64,000 nucleotides of DNA from Scheffersomyces stipitis CBS 6054 (GCF_000209165.1 NC_009068.1:496001-560000); one strand, 5' to 3'; numbered from the stretch's first letter, positions 1 through 11,955 are shown. A program made the numbers and translations. The notes: generated from the letters alone by a model not told the origin.

Positions 1-1080
<1,080 letters not shown>

Positions 1081-1601
1081 TTACAACTCATCACCACTGA
1101 AATCGAACCAGAAAGTTATAATAAGCCCATCAAGTCGTAAGTGCCTGCACAGTGTTAGAGATGGACAACTGCATGTGCAGGTGTCTAAAATACGAGAGAA
1201 GCTTACAGAAAGATAATACTGAACTGCTGGGTCTTCTGTGTTTCCCGATAAAATAGACGCTAGTGTTGCAAATTAGCAATAAAAGTCACTAAAAAACGTG
1301 AATTTGTTATTCTTTGGTGATTGAAAAGCGATTCAAAAGGAGTTACAGTTGTCTTCTAGAGATCATTGAGACGACTTTCCGAAACTGGGAGGATGATCAC
1401 AAAGCTATCATGGTCTCAGAAGAAGCTAAGTAATAGCAAATAGTTTCCTCTATTGCATTGTTGCAATGGAAAAACTCTCAGATTTACTATTTCCATTACA
1501 TCTTCTACTTCCAAAAGCTTCCATACCTCCATCTATTTTGCAGCTCATTTATCTATTGTACCTGTACACAGTACATCTGATACGGTGTAGTTGAATCATA
1601 T

Positions 1602-1719
1602 CACGTGCCTCCGGTTCCGGGGTGAAAAATTGACTCATAGGAGTGAAAAATTCCACCTCAGTAAATATTTATATATATAAATATCGTTAATATATTTCTG
1701 GTTTCTTCTTTCTGACTCA
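1602..1719 (+). promoter_or_regulatory. HOM3 promoter: Cbf1 box, two Gcn4 sites, TATA
   Basis: Within the 921-bp TPA1-HOM3 gap the motifs cluster here. CACGTG (Cbf1-type) is at 1602-1607. TGACTCA (perfect Gcn4 site) is at 1631-1637 and again at 1713-1719. TATATATAA lies at 1672-1680, about 285 bp before the HOM3 ATG. Two GTGAAAAAT words (1622-1630, 1643-1651) flank the first Gcn4 site. HOM3 is a known Gcn4 target in S. cerevisiae, so general amino-acid control is the natural reading. I see nothing else definable in the rest of the gap. Confidence 0.75.
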
Positions 1720-1965
1720 TATCTTTGAAACTATCACATACCAGTGGACATTGTAGCCATCATCTACTGCAACTACTTCTACTACTACAGCTGGTACTCT
1801 GACCACCACGTAGTCTATTCTGATTCAATTTCAGATCTGAGAAGAGCCAAACAGAACGATCTACACACCTAAGATTCAACTTCACTAGTTAAATTTGATT
1901 TCCCGGTTTTGACTTTCATTCACGTTTCAGATATTCATTAATATTCCCAAAATACACATACCATA

Positions 1966-3576
1966 ATGTCAGTTTCTCCTCCGTTGTCGGCCAAGTCGTA
2001 CAACTCAATAGTGGACCTCAGGTTCACTGCGTCGAAGCCCCAGGGCTGGGTGGTACAGAAATTTGGAGGCACTTCAGTGGGTAAGTTCCCGGAGAATATC
2101 GTGGACGATATTGTCCTGGTTTTCTCCAAGACCAACCGTGTCGCTGTAGTATGTTCTGCCAGATCGTCGCAGACAAAAAGTGAAGGTACTACTTCTCGAT
2201 TGTTGAAAGCAGCAGACATAGCAGCCGAAAGTGGTGATTTTCAATATATGCTTGACGTCATTGAAGATGATCATGTCAAGAATGCCGAAGCCAGAGTGAA
2301 GAACAAGACTATTCAGCAGAAATTGGTAGCAGACACCAAAAGAGAAATCGCACATGCTGCTGAGCTTCTCAGGGCATGTCAGGTGATTGGAGAAATCAGT
2401 GCCAGATCGCTTGACTCCGTCATGTCCATTGGAGAAAAGCTCTCATGTCTCTTTATGGCTGCTCTCATGAACGACCATGGCTTAAAGGCTGTCTATATCG
2501 ACTTGTCTGATGTCATTCCATTAGACTATGATTTCACCAACGGCTTTGATGACAATTTCTACAAATTCTTGTCTCAGCAGTTAAGTAGCAGAGCCTTAGC
2601 TTTGAGCGAAGACACTGTTCCTGTCTTGACAGGTTATTTCGGAACAGTCCCTGGAGGATTGTTGAACGGAGTAGGCAGAGGCTACACAGACTTGTGTGCT
2701 GCTCTTGTTGCCGTAGGAGTACAGGCAGATGAGTTGCAAGTATGGAAAGAAGTGGACGGTATCTTCACTGCTGATCCTCGTAAGGTGCCTACAGCCAGGT
2801 TGTTGGACAGTGTCACACCTGAAGAAGCAGCCGAATTGACATACTACGGCTCGGAAGTCATCCACCCCTTCACGATGGAACAGGTAATAAAAGCCAAGAT
2901 CCCTATCAGAATCAAAAACGTGGTGAATCCAAAGGGAAGTGGTACCATCATCTTCCCAGATAACGTGGGCAGAAGAGGCGAGGAAACTCCTCCACATCCT
3001 CCTGAAGCTTACGAGACGTTATCCAGTAGTTTCGTGCTTAGCCATAAGAAACGTTCTGCTACAGCAATCACTGCCAAACAGGATATCGTAGTCATCAACA
3101 TACACTCTAATAAGAAGACACTTTCCCACGGGTTTTTAGCCCACATTTTCACAACTTTAGACAATTTCAAGTTGGTTGTTGACTTGATTTCAACCTCAGA
3201 AGTTCATGTTTCTATGGCTCTCCAGATCCTGCAAGACCAGGAGCTCCAGTTGAAGAATGCCTTGAAGGATTTGAGAAGAATGGGTACCGTTGATATCACA
3301 AGAAATATGACCATCATATCGTTAGTTGGAAAGCAGATGGTCAATTTCATTGGTATTGCCGGTAATATGTTCAAGGTGTTGGCTGATAACAGAATTAATA
3401 TCGAGATGATCTCACAAGGAGCAAACGAAATCAATATTTCTGCTGTCATCAACGAAAAGGATACGATTAGAGCTCTACAATCGATCCATGCAAAGTTATT
3501 GGAAGGTACATTTGGCTTCGACGATCACGTGGAGAGTGCTGTAGACCTCCGTCTTGAGTCGTTGAAGTTCCAATAG
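1966..3576 (+). CDS. HOM3: Aspartate kinase
   Basis: This 536-residue protein is aspartokinase, which phosphorylates L-aspartate to 4-aspartyl phosphate, the first committed step to threonine, methionine and homoserine in the cytosol. The nucleotide-binding signature KFGGTSVG is near residue 34. The amino-acid kinase core runs to about residue 330 and includes the TYYGSEVIHPF segment. Two C-terminal ACT domains (about 370-530) are the usual site of threonine feedback inhibition. The length agrees with yeast Hom3 (about 527). The start is the first ATG after the TATA region. Two Gcn4 sites upstream fit induction on amino-acid starvation. Confidence 0.97.
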   Translation: MSVSPPLSAKSYNSIVDLRFTASKPQGWVVQKFGGTSVGKFPENIVDDIVLVFSKTNRVAVVCSARSSQTKSEGTTSRLLKAADIAAESGDFQYMLDVIEDDHVKNAEARVKNKTIQQKLVADTKREIAHAAELLRACQVIGEISARSLDSVMSIGEKLSCLFMAALMNDHGLKAVYIDLSDVIPLDYDFTNGFDDNFYKFLSQQLSSRALALSEDTVPVLTGYFGTVPGGLLNGVGRGYTDLCAALVAVGVQADELQVWKEVDGIFTADPRKVPTARLLDSVTPEEAAELTYYGSEVIHPFTMEQVIKAKIPIRIKNVVNPKGSGTIIFPDNVGRRGEETPPHPPEAYETLSSSFVLSHKKRSATAITAKQDIVVINIHSNKKTLSHGFLAHIFTTLDNFKLVVDLISTSEVHVSMALQILQDQELQLKNALKDLRRMGTVDITRNMTIISLVGKQMVNFIGIAGNMFKVLADNRINIEMISQGANEINISAVINEKDTIRALQSIHAKLLEGTFGFDDHVESAVDLRLESLKFQ

Positions 3577-3899
3577 ACTTAGAATAATTATATCATGTAT
3601 ATACACCAAAAAAAGATAGCACTAATTATAGATCCCACTCTACAAATCATAAAAGTCAGGTAAAACAAAAAATTATCATTGGCCAAATAGATCAGAAAGA
3701 ACTATTGTTATATCAGCAAATAAACCAAATTAAGAACTAGTTTATGAACCCAAGAACCAGCTTATACATCTAGTTTAAAAACCAAGTTCTGACTTACAAC
3801 TAGATAATCAGCTAGCTGACAGAGCCGGTATACATCTGACGTAGCCAGCCTATAGAACAAGCCTATACCTTATAGAATAGCTATGCTAACTTCAATAGC

Positions 3900-4874
3900 T
3901 CAGATATCAAAGTCACCAGATTCTCTACTACTAGCTTGTCCACCAGCAGACAACTTAGCGTTTTCATCAATCAACTCTTCGAACAGACCAACCATTCCTC
4001 CCAACAACTCAGCAGCCAACTTGTGGTAGGCCAATTGGGCTCTGATTAACTCCAAGAACTCTTCTAAAGGTCTGGCGTTTTCCAAAACGTTCTGCATGAT
4101 GTTAATTGCGTCTTCTACGGTGTTGGCAAACTCATCTTCGGCGTTTTCCATGGCTACTCTCAACTGGGGCTCTTTCACAGCGTTAGTACAGCTAGCCAAA
4201 GCAGATCTCAGCAAATCGTAGTCGATTCTCTTCTGATCGACTTTCTTCTGAATGTTGTTGCTCTGCGAGATTAACTGTCTCAAAGTTGTAGTCAATGGCT
4301 TGTTGAACTTGGACTTGATCAACTGGTCTTGGCCCAAACGGGCGTTGGCGATCTTGTTCAAATTAGACGAATACAAGTCTAAAGCCTTAATAAGTGGATC
4401 CTGGGTAGGAGCTGCACTAGCAGTCAAAACAGAACCGTCTGTAGCTCTTGATAAAGCATGGTACAATGTCTTGGGAGGCTTGAATTCGCCAGTAGAAGGA
4501 TTAATCAAGGCAGCCTGGGCTTCTGCTGGAGTAGTAGCCTTCAGCAAAGAAGACACTCTGGTAGAAATGTTCTTGCCAAACTCGGCAAACAGCTCCTGGG
4601 CGTTGCTGGGATAGTCATAGCTTTCGTTTTCATAGTTGGCTGTGATTTTGAGCACGTTCTTGTACAATTGCTCGATGTGGTTACACTTGGAAGCCAAGTC
4701 CAAATACTCAGAGGGCAACTGGCTGATATCATCAACGTTGACTTTACCAATTCTTTCTTGTACGATTCTGTTGGTTCTCTGGGCCAATGGCAAGATCTCG
4801 TTGTTGAACTCGGTCGAGAGCTTGTCGCCAAAAGACTTCAAGTCTTTGGTGAAGTTGGAAAAGTTAAAGGACAT
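3900..4874 (-). CDS. GVP36: BAR-domain Golgi/endocytic vesicle protein
   Basis: A 324-residue protein closely matching yeast Gvp36 (about 326 residues), a BAR-domain protein of Golgi and endocytic vesicles involved in membrane curvature, endocytosis and vacuole/actin organisation. The start (MSFNFSNFTKDLKSFGDKL) is an amphipathic segment typical of N-BAR proteins. The rest is almost entirely helical, with long heptad-like stretches (about 170-310) that would form the crescent dimer. No membrane span or catalytic motif is present. It faces away from ARO8 across 679 bp and ends convergent with HOM3. Confidence 0.9.
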   Translation of the reverse strand: MSFNFSNFTKDLKSFGDKLSTEFNNEILPLAQRTNRIVQERIGKVNVDDISQLPSEYLDLASKCNHIEQLYKNVLKITANYENESYDYPSNAQELFAEFGKNISTRVSSLLKATTPAEAQAALINPSTGEFKPPKTLYHALSRATDGSVLTASAAPTQDPLIKALDLYSSNLNKIANARLGQDQLIKSKFNKPLTTTLRQLISQSNNIQKKVDQKRIDYDLLRSALASCTNAVKEPQLRVAMENAEDEFANTVEDAINIMQNVLENARPLEEFLELIRAQLAYHKLAAELLGGMVGLFEELIDENAKLSAGGQASSRESGDFDI

Positions 4875-5553
4875 GCTTATTTTGGAACTTTTAACTACGG
4901 CGATATGGAATTATAAGAAGAAAGTATCGCGATCTCGCTTGTTCTTGATCGTTTTGACTAAGTAAAAGATATGTGAATACGTTCTTCAATGCTTTATGAA
5001 CTGAAATGTCACACAATTGGAACTGTTTGCAATTCGTGGTTCCAAATCTCTTTTATTTCAAATACGCTGTAGATAAAGAGATCTGCTGTCTGATTATTTG
5101 CTTCTGACTTTTTTTTCTCAGTGCGAATTAACGCTCCCTGACTGTTTATATGTAGGTTTGGCTCAGTGTTACGAATATAGGCTGAGTATTATCTAGACGT
5201 AGTTAACATAGCTAAGGCTACGGTTGCAGGGTGAATTATGGTCCGAAAGCAATTGGAGAATGTAGAGAGTAGTTTAAATATGTACCTTTTTGGGGAAAAA
5301 ATAAAAAACTGCAGAAAAATTGAATGTGAGACTGAGTAAGAATCCAAAAGCTTACTGTAATAGATCTGAGAACAGGATGTACGAGATTCAACTTTCGTAC
5401 AAATACTAAAAAGTGATGGACTGGTCAAGTCTGAATGCCACTCATCTACTTGTCTACTTGTCTATAGTGCAAAATCTTCTAACATCTTATAATAATATCC
5501 TATATATTACAACATTTTCAACGCTTCTCTACTTTTCGCAGCCATTTCGACAC
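4875..5553. other. Gap between GVP36 and ARO8; nothing definable
   Basis: These 679 bp hold the 5' region of GVP36 and the 3' region of ARO8. They are AT-rich with poly-T runs. Short open frames have no recognisable product. No tRNA-like or repeat structure was seen. Confidence 0.6.
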
Positions 5554-7080
5554 CTAAAATTCCAAGCCGTTTTCGAAGAATTCATCTACAGCCTTGGTCA
5601 ATCTGACACCAGCCTCCTTGAGCTCCTCGTCGTTGTTGGCTGGAGCGTAGGTCAATCTGAGGAAGTTGGCTCTGGCCAAGCTGAACTTCTTATCCACACT
5701 CATGTTGAGCCCTGGCACTACACCCACACCGTAGGCAATAAGCTTCCACTCCAACAATTTGATTTTAGCAGCGATATCGGTACCCTCTGGGAAGTTGACG
5801 ATGAGGGCTGCGAACATTCCAGCGCTGGGATCAATAATGTCGATGTACTTCTTCTTGTAAGCCTCAGACTCGTAGATAGCGTCCAACAAAACATCTCTTC
5901 TGTGTGCATAGGTAATTCTCATTTTCAAGATCCATTGCAACCAGCCATCTACACCGCCGAATCTCTGTTGGATGACGTTGTTGACAATCAACTGAGAAGT
6001 ACCAGAAGGGAATCGGGTGACAAGGGCAGCATAGTTGGAAATAGCCTTAATCGCATCCTTGTGTCCTACAATGAAACCAAGTCTCAAGCCGGGAGCAAAC
6101 AATTTGGAGAAGGTCTCGATTCTAACAACTCTTCCCTTGGTGTCAAGAGTTAAGTACGAAGGAGTCAAGTGGTCTTTGATGTAATCGTCTACAGTCAAGA
6201 AAGTGTCCAACTTCAAGAACGACTTAGGTTTCTGGAATGGTGGTAATGTAAGGTATCCATATGGATCGTCTTCGATGATAGCAAAATCGTACTTATCAGC
6301 CAACGCGATGACCTTCTTACGGAACTCTACACCTTGGGTCAACCCAGTAGGATTTTGACCAGTAGCAATCGTGTAGAGAGCTTTTGGTTTCTTCAATCCA
6401 GGCTTGAGAGTTTCCCAGTTTTCTAACAAGTCCTCCAAGTACTCAAGGTCGATACCTTCACTCTTCTGGGAGATATCCAATTTGACAGGAACAGCGATTC
6501 CGCCTACCAGTCTAATGTTAGCCAAGAAGGGAGTGAAGGTGAACTCTTCGATCAAGATTACATCCTCAGGGTCCAAGAACAAATCAGCCACCTTATTCAA
6601 GCCATCACCAGCACCAGTGGTGATGATGGTTTCCCAGTCTTCAAACGCAGGCTTGTGCACTCTGGAAATGAATTCCTTCGTGAACTTCAACAAAGGCGCC
6701 AAACCGTTAGTATATGAGTACTGCAATCCCTTGGAGATATCAATCAAATTCTCATCGTCGGTGAATCTGTCGATGCGAACAGTATTGGACTTGGCAGAAT
6801 CAACCAACTTGTCTGTAGACAGATTCAATGACAAGTTTTCCAACGAAGCATTAGTGACTGGCAACGACAACGACTTTTGGAACGGATAGTCTACCAAGTT
6901 GACGTCGATCGAGTCAATGGGAAAGAATCCATTGTTGGGCATTCCCCAGTGCAAAGGCAAGGGCTTTGGGTGGGGCTTGAAGCCCTTGGGAGGTTCATCA
7001 CTGGGTCCCGTGGCGAAGTGGGTGGTTTCTCTACCAGCAGCTCTTTCGGAAATGAGGTTGGAAATTGTAGACTTTGTCAT
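5554..7080 (-). CDS. ARO8: Aromatic amino-acid aminotransferase I
   Basis: A 508-residue PLP-dependent, fold-type I aminotransferase of the Aro8 family (yeast Aro8 is 500). It interconverts phenylpyruvate or hydroxyphenylpyruvate with phenylalanine or tyrosine, and also serves in 2-aminoadipate and kynurenine transamination. The PLP lysine is K326 in ETFSKLFAPG. The upstream signatures YTIATGQNPTG and IIEDDPYGYL carry the cofactor-binding asparagine and aspartate. The N-terminal HPKPLPLHWGMPN segment is typical of the subgroup. The first ATG is used; no targeting signal is obvious, so it is probably cytosolic. A GTGAAAAAT element lies about 106 bp upstream (7186-7194). Confidence 0.96.
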   Translation of the reverse strand: MTKSTISNLISERAAGRETTHFATGPSDEPPKGFKPHPKPLPLHWGMPNNGFFPIDSIDVNLVDYPFQKSLSLPVTNASLENLSLNLSTDKLVDSAKSNTVRIDRFTDDENLIDISKGLQYSYTNGLAPLLKFTKEFISRVHKPAFEDWETIITTGAGDGLNKVADLFLDPEDVILIEEFTFTPFLANIRLVGGIAVPVKLDISQKSEGIDLEYLEDLLENWETLKPGLKKPKALYTIATGQNPTGLTQGVEFRKKVIALADKYDFAIIEDDPYGYLTLPPFQKPKSFLKLDTFLTVDDYIKDHLTPSYLTLDTKGRVVRIETFSKLFAPGLRLGFIVGHKDAIKAISNYAALVTRFPSGTSQLIVNNVIQQRFGGVDGWLQWILKMRITYAHRRDVLLDAIYESEAYKKKYIDIIDPSAGMFAALIVNFPEGTDIAAKIKLLEWKLIAYGVGVVPGLNMSVDKKFSLARANFLRLTYAPANNDEELKEAGVRLTKAVDEFFENGLEF

Positions 7081-8148
7081 TTTTGAAGAAGGGTCAAGAA
7101 TAAAATAAACTGGAATATTTAGATCTGAAAGATTGCAATCGATCTAAAAAATTGGGGCTAGAAAATATTCAGATATACGAACGGAGTGAAAAATCCAACT
7201 TAGTTATAGATTCTGTTCAAACCAAAATGATCCCCAGACGTTTCAGACTTGGAGGTTGTACTAGCAGCTAACAATGCTATATGGGAAAGTATATAAAGCA
7301 AGACGAAAACGGAATTTAAGTCTTCCACTGGCGGAAATCCTGTGGTTTATATACTACCCCGATTACTAAGCTCGGGAGCCATTCCTTATCAGACTAAAAA
7401 TCCGCACCATATACACTATTAACCACTCGGTGCTAACCTTTACCAACTCGATCTAGGCATGGCGAAGAGCGCAACTTCGGTTGCAACATCAGCCACGATT
7501 ATCTCGGTCCAGCAATGAAGGATTTTTATGTCTTTTTCTTGAAAAAAGTGTTGGTTGTGCTGACTTGGATTTTTCAATTTTAAGAAGATCATATCTACAT
7601 ATTTTATCGGTTCTTATCTCAAATTCCGAGCCCAACCTCTCAGCTTGGACAATCTGAATTATTCTAAATTATTTATTCTTTCTAACAAAAGCTCTATTTC
7701 TGTCTCTTTCTCGAGTCTCCATTATACCAAGGCATGGGCATGATGGAGAAGGTAAGTATTTCGGAGATTGACTAATCCCAGTCTGTGGTGGCTAACTGTG
7801 ACTAATATATCTAGGTATTGCAAACTGTGGTGGATAGTCTGAATTGTGCAGTCTGAATCGGCACTTTCCCTGTTGGGCTATTTTTCTGTTTAAGGAAAGT
7901 GAATTTGCAATCAGAATGCTTTTCAACAATTCTAAAATGATTCACGGTATGAAGTTATTTGTTCCAAATACGTAAGACTTCAATCAATTCAATACTTCTG
8001 TCCTCTTGCAAAAGCCTCCGCATGCTGGTAGCTACTAATCTTTGTTCAATCCCACAAAAATTTATGGCTATCATTCCTCGCAATATTGTTACATGCTCTT
8101 TATTCTATTATACATTATTGAAGATACATTTTGTATTATACATGCTAC
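7081..8148. other. Gap between ARO8 and TUB4
   Basis: 1.07 kb containing the ARO8 promoter and the TUB4 3' region. The only structure of note is a splice-like configuration at 7735-7814: a tiny open frame ending in GTAAGT at 7752, with GCTAAC and CTAG further on. It would encode only 19 residues. Otherwise I see nothing definable. Confidence 0.5.
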
Positions 8149-9656
8149 CTACATCACCTGATCGTCTCCAAGAATCTCATCCTCTAAGTAGTTTACATTC
8201 TGACATGCTCGGTACTCTTCGATAACACTAGCAACACTTTCTCGACATTCGTTGAACATCTCCATTACTTTGGCAATCTCCAGTCGATCCTTGGACCCAG
8301 TGTAGGAGTTGACGTATGCTTCTCGCTTGGCCAAAAGATCGTACTGCTTCAATATCTTGGTGAATACCAGCACTATGGACGTATTGTTCGAGACTTGTAC
8401 TCCACTGATATTCTTTTGTCCATTTTCTTTAGCCTGTAGGAATGGCGATTTCTTGCCATGTACCAATTGTATAGAGGTAGGAGCCCAGGGCACAAAGTCG
8501 ACTCTCAGCTGGGCTTTGATTGTACCCTTTCTGATTTCCAGATGGTCTAGGTTGTTGCCTATCAAATAGTTAAGCATTGATGTGTACTGCACAGGCTGGT
8601 CTACTCTGTTCATCTTGTATCTGTCGTTGAGAAGCTCTAAGATAGTGTCGTATTCGTTTGAATACACATGCTTGTTCGTCTGGGATGCGAATGGAGAAAT
8701 CGATGTCGTCAAGAACTTCAAGTCTGGCGTAGGTACCAACGTAGAAAGTATGGATTCAATAGAACTATACATGTACCCAGGAAACCGCAAAGGATTTGAT
8801 ATGCTGGCCAGAACATAGGCAATCAACTTATTTGCGCCATCATAGCCATCGCCGTGGTTTCCATGAGTATTGAAGAGCAAGTTCTGGATCGAATTCAAGG
8901 CGTCGTTGTGGTACACAAACGTAGCATCACTGTACTCGATTAGTCTGTGTAAAGTCAAAACTGTGTTATATGGCTGAACAACAACGTCCGACGTCTTTTC
9001 GTTGGAGGGAAAAATCAGAAAAGTGTTGATAAGCTTCTTGCTGCCGTATCTGTCACTCAACTTTTCAAGAAGCAAAGATCCTACACCTGATCCAGTTCCT
9101 CCCGCTACACTATGGAAGAGCTGGAAATTGGCAAGATTGTCACATTTGTCCACTTCTCTGTCGATCAAATTAAGCAATTCTTCTTCCTTTTCCTGGCCAT
9201 ACTCATACCCGTGTTTCCAGTTATTTCCAGCTCCACTGCCCTGTTCGCTGAGATGAATATTACGAGGATTATACATCGGCAAGGAATTTACACATTTAGA
9301 AATAACAGAGGGCTCCAAGTCAATAAGTACCGACCGAGGCGTATACTTATTATTGTCGGATAATGTGAAGAACAATTCTGGTCGGTCGTCCCTGTATTGG
9401 CCTGAGTTGGAATCTTTTGTGTGTTCGTCATTTTCGTTATCTATGCCTTGCGCTCGGAATCCCAATCCTGTGTTGCTAGGATACGGTGATGCACTTCCAT
9501 CGGCCGCTATTCCATGCTCAATAGCTAGTTGGTTCCAGTACTGAAGTGCTACCTGGTTTCCACATTGTCCTGTTTGAAGAGTAATAGTTTCGCTGGTTGA
9601 GTTAGTATTAGATTCTGAAGTCAATGATATTCAGAGAAGTTTACGTACCCTGGCAT
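8149..9656 (-). CDS. TUB4: Gamma-tubulin, spliced near the start codon
   Basis: Gamma-tubulin nucleates microtubules at the spindle pole body with Spc97 and Spc98. The tubulin signature GGTGSG is at about residues 168-173 and DVVVQPYNTVLTL follows as in other gamma-tubulins. The gene should be read as two exons: exon 1 is only 9649-9656 (8 nt) and exon 2 is 8149-9592. Joining them gives MPGETITLQTGQCGNQ, the canonical gamma-tubulin start, and a 483-residue protein. An unspliced ATG at 9624 would instead give an unrelated N-terminus that begins inside the intron. An acidic insertion (about 40-65) before RDDRPELFFTL makes it slightly longer than animal orthologues. Confidence 0.95.
9593..9648 (-). 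other. TUB4 intron (56 nt) after an 8-nt first exon
   Basis: On the minus strand the donor is GTACGT at 9648. The branch point is a perfect TACTAAC at 9607-9601, and the acceptor CAACCAG ends at 9593. The branch adenosine is about 9 nt from the acceptor. Splicing joins ATG-CCA-GG to C-GAA and restores the conserved MPGE start. This is strong support even without transcript data. Confidence 0.9.
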
Positions 9657-10682
9657 TTTTCACCTTTTAAAATCGCTTTCTTTTGCTCAATTCAAATATG
9701 ATGTATGTCCATGTAAGCTGAGCACGTCTGTAGTTCAGTTACTTTGCAATGTGGAGATTCAAGCGGTGTACTGCGGAGTTTTCTATATGGAGATTTGAAA
9801 AAGTAATGGATTTTATTTTTGTAGACGCGGTTTCTCCATAAACGTAAACATACGTTATAATTTAGTGCTGATTGAAAATGGGTTATATACAGTCCTATAA
9901 CTGTTGATCTCTCCCAGCTCTTCTCCCTTAAGTATAAAAGAGTAGTTGAAATCTATTTAAAACAGGTGGTCTCTTCTGTGAACTACTATTCATCCTTCTT
10001 ATCCCCCAGTTTCAGCTTTCCGTGTATAATTTATCTACCTTCTGCTTCTAGGTGAAATCAGAAGTTGCATCCTATATATTTTGCTTATACTCACGTGATC
10101 CATACCGAACAACCACGAAATCAATATCTTACTGTTGTACCAGGTAGAAGCTCCACCAGACATTCAAAGCTACTTCCTTCTAGTTCATCTAATTTTTTTC
10201 AATTTAACATATATGTAATAACGATATAAAATATAAATAGATTTTGCAAGCCTACTCCAGAGCTAGGAACATTTTCCTGTGACAGTTTTTGCATAACTGT
10301 GTACTTTTGAATAATATCTTCAAAATCATAAAGCTATAATGTGACATGAGTGATCTCGCCTGTTTGTGCAAGAATCTTCATTAGTTTCCGATGCATCGAA
10401 CCAAATCTTAAGGTTAGTCAAGTTGGCGAGCAATCATCAAATAAGGGCAAATAATGGGCAAGCGGATTTCTGATTGTTTTTTAAATATTAGTTTGGTATA
10501 ATCAGGGAGTGTCAATAGCTAACTGGAAGTACTTGGAGCATGCAGAAAAACAACGGGGGAATAATAAATTTTGAATAGAAAGGAAATGGGGTGGGGAAAC
10601 ATAAAATTAGGTTAATGGGCCTAACCATAAGTCATTAATTGGGGTTGGATTCATTTTCTTTTAGGCTTGGAAGTTGTTGAAC
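9657..10682. other. Gap between TUB4 and the secreted-protein gene
   Basis: 1.03 kb of AT-rich sequence. It has a CACGTG box at 10092-10097 and a GTGAAAAAT word that runs into the TUB4 start codon (reverse strand, 9655-9663). No open frame, RNA gene or repeat could be supported. Confidence 0.5.
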
Positions 10683-11594
10683 TTAGTAGGCAACAGCTCT
10701 TCTTCTTCTCTTTCTCTTACAAGTAACTGGACCCGATGGTGTGCTTGATGGAAGGTCGGTTCCACACTTACCGAGGAAAGCGTTCAAAGCGTTTGCAATC
10801 ACGGTATTCAAGGTTTGGAGGTTGAAGAAAGCTTCAAACAAACTTGGAATCAACCCAGAGTCAGCAAGATCACTGATAAGTTCTGGAATTGTGATAGCAT
10901 CCTGTTCGAACAATTGCTGGATCAAATCAGCACCCCAAGTGTAGAATTGTTCGTCAGTGACTAAAGCGTTGACGACTTGAGAAGCTAAACCGGAAGACTT
11001 CAATGATTCCATCAATGATGTAAGCAAATCTTCTCTCTTGTACTGTTGTCTTTGTATTTCTCTCTTGGCTGGAAGCAAATCTTCTCTCTTGGCCACAGCA
11101 GAGGTGGTACTTCCACCGCCACCAAGAAGCAAGTTACCAATGAACTTGAGCGCAACTTTGTAAACAGTTGCGTAGAACTGACAGTTGGAGATAACATCTT
11201 GAATGACTTGAACTGCCAAACCGGAGTCGTTCAAAGCTTTAAGCAAGGTGTCAAGATTGACAATACCACTCTTGAGCGCGGCGACGATAACGTTAGTGGC
11301 AATGGAAGACAACGTGGGATCGTCAATGAAGTAAGTAATGATACCAGGAGCCAAGTTGGTATTCTTGATGGCAGTCAACACATCGGTGACAATTTGGTTC
11401 TCTCTCTTGGCGATCTCTTCTATGGACATGGTATGTCTCTTGGAAGCAAAAGAGTTGATTCTGGCAATGGACATCTCAAGATGGTCAGTTTCTCTCTTGG
11501 TCAAATCAGTTGTGGTGGTGGTGGCAGTTGGAGCAGCAGCAACTGAACTAAGAATGGCCAAAGCCAAAGTAGTAGTGGTAACGGATAACTTCAT
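10683..11594 (-). CDS. Secreted protein with two tandem repeats and Kex2 sites (Op4-like?)
   Basis: A 303-residue protein with a clear signal peptide (MKLSVTTTTLALAILSSVAAAP). Lys-Arg Kex2-type sites follow at 33-34, 52-53, 63-64, 169-170, 177-178, 186-187 and 293-294. Two homologous helical segments (about 70-158 and 188-275) share the pattern D-L-L-x-SGLA-x-V-x-NALV/I and end in FLG or LLG, so the protein looks internally duplicated. The C-terminus is very basic (CKRKRRRR). There is no GPI signal or membrane span, so it is probably secreted or wall-associated. The pattern recalls the Op4-type secreted proteins of Candida species, but that is from memory; molecular function is unknown. A 2.7-kb intergenic region with Mcm1-type boxes lies upstream. 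Confidence 0.85.
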   Translation of the reverse strand: MKLSVTTTTLALAILSSVAAAPTATTTTTDLTKRETDHLEMSIARINSFASKRHTMSIEEIAKRENQIVTDVLTAIKNTNLAPGIITYFIDDPTLSSIATNVIVAALKSGIVNLDTLLKALNDSGLAVQVIQDVISNCQFYATVYKVALKFIGNLLLGGGGSTTSAVAKREDLLPAKREIQRQQYKREDLLTSLMESLKSSGLASQVVNALVTDEQFYTWGADLIQQLFEQDAITIPELISDLADSGLIPSLFEAFFNLQTLNTVIANALNAFLGKCGTDLPSSTPSGPVTCKRKRRRRAVAY

Positions 11595-11791
11595 TGTACT
11601 GTTATGTTAGAAGACTTGTACAAAGACTGGTGTTCTATTGTATGAAACGATTGAAACAAGTAGTTTGATGAATCTACAACTGTAATAAAAACAGGAGGCG
11701 GACTAAAAAGTCGAGGTGTTATGGAGGTTGTATCTACCATTATATATTCGAAAAATTTGGAGAGCCATTAACCAATTGTCCAGTTCTCACA

Positions 11792-11801
11792 ACCCAAATA
11801 G
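11792..11801. promoter_or_regulatory. Mcm1-like P-box
   Basis: CCCAAATAGG followed by AAAA fits the MADS-box consensus CC-Y-WWW-NN-GG recognised by Mcm1. It lies 198 bp upstream of the secreted-protein ATG. Confidence 0.45.
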
Positions 11802-11941
11802 GAAAATTTTTAGTTTTTTCTTTCTCAAATTGGTGGAGCACCTGGAATGGATTGTCTTCAACCTAGTCAAGCTGCTTCCTAAAGCAGTTATTCGCCCAAG
11901 ATCGAAGTGCCACTTATACTTGGGAATCGGTTGCAAAATAA

Positions 11942-11955
11942 TTCCTAATTAGGAA
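11942..11955. promoter_or_regulatory. Perfect 14-bp Mcm1-type palindrome
   Basis: TTCCTAATTAGGAA is self-complementary over 14 bp and matches the palindromic P-box bound strongly by yeast Mcm1. It lies 348 bp upstream of the secreted-protein start. Confidence 0.7.
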
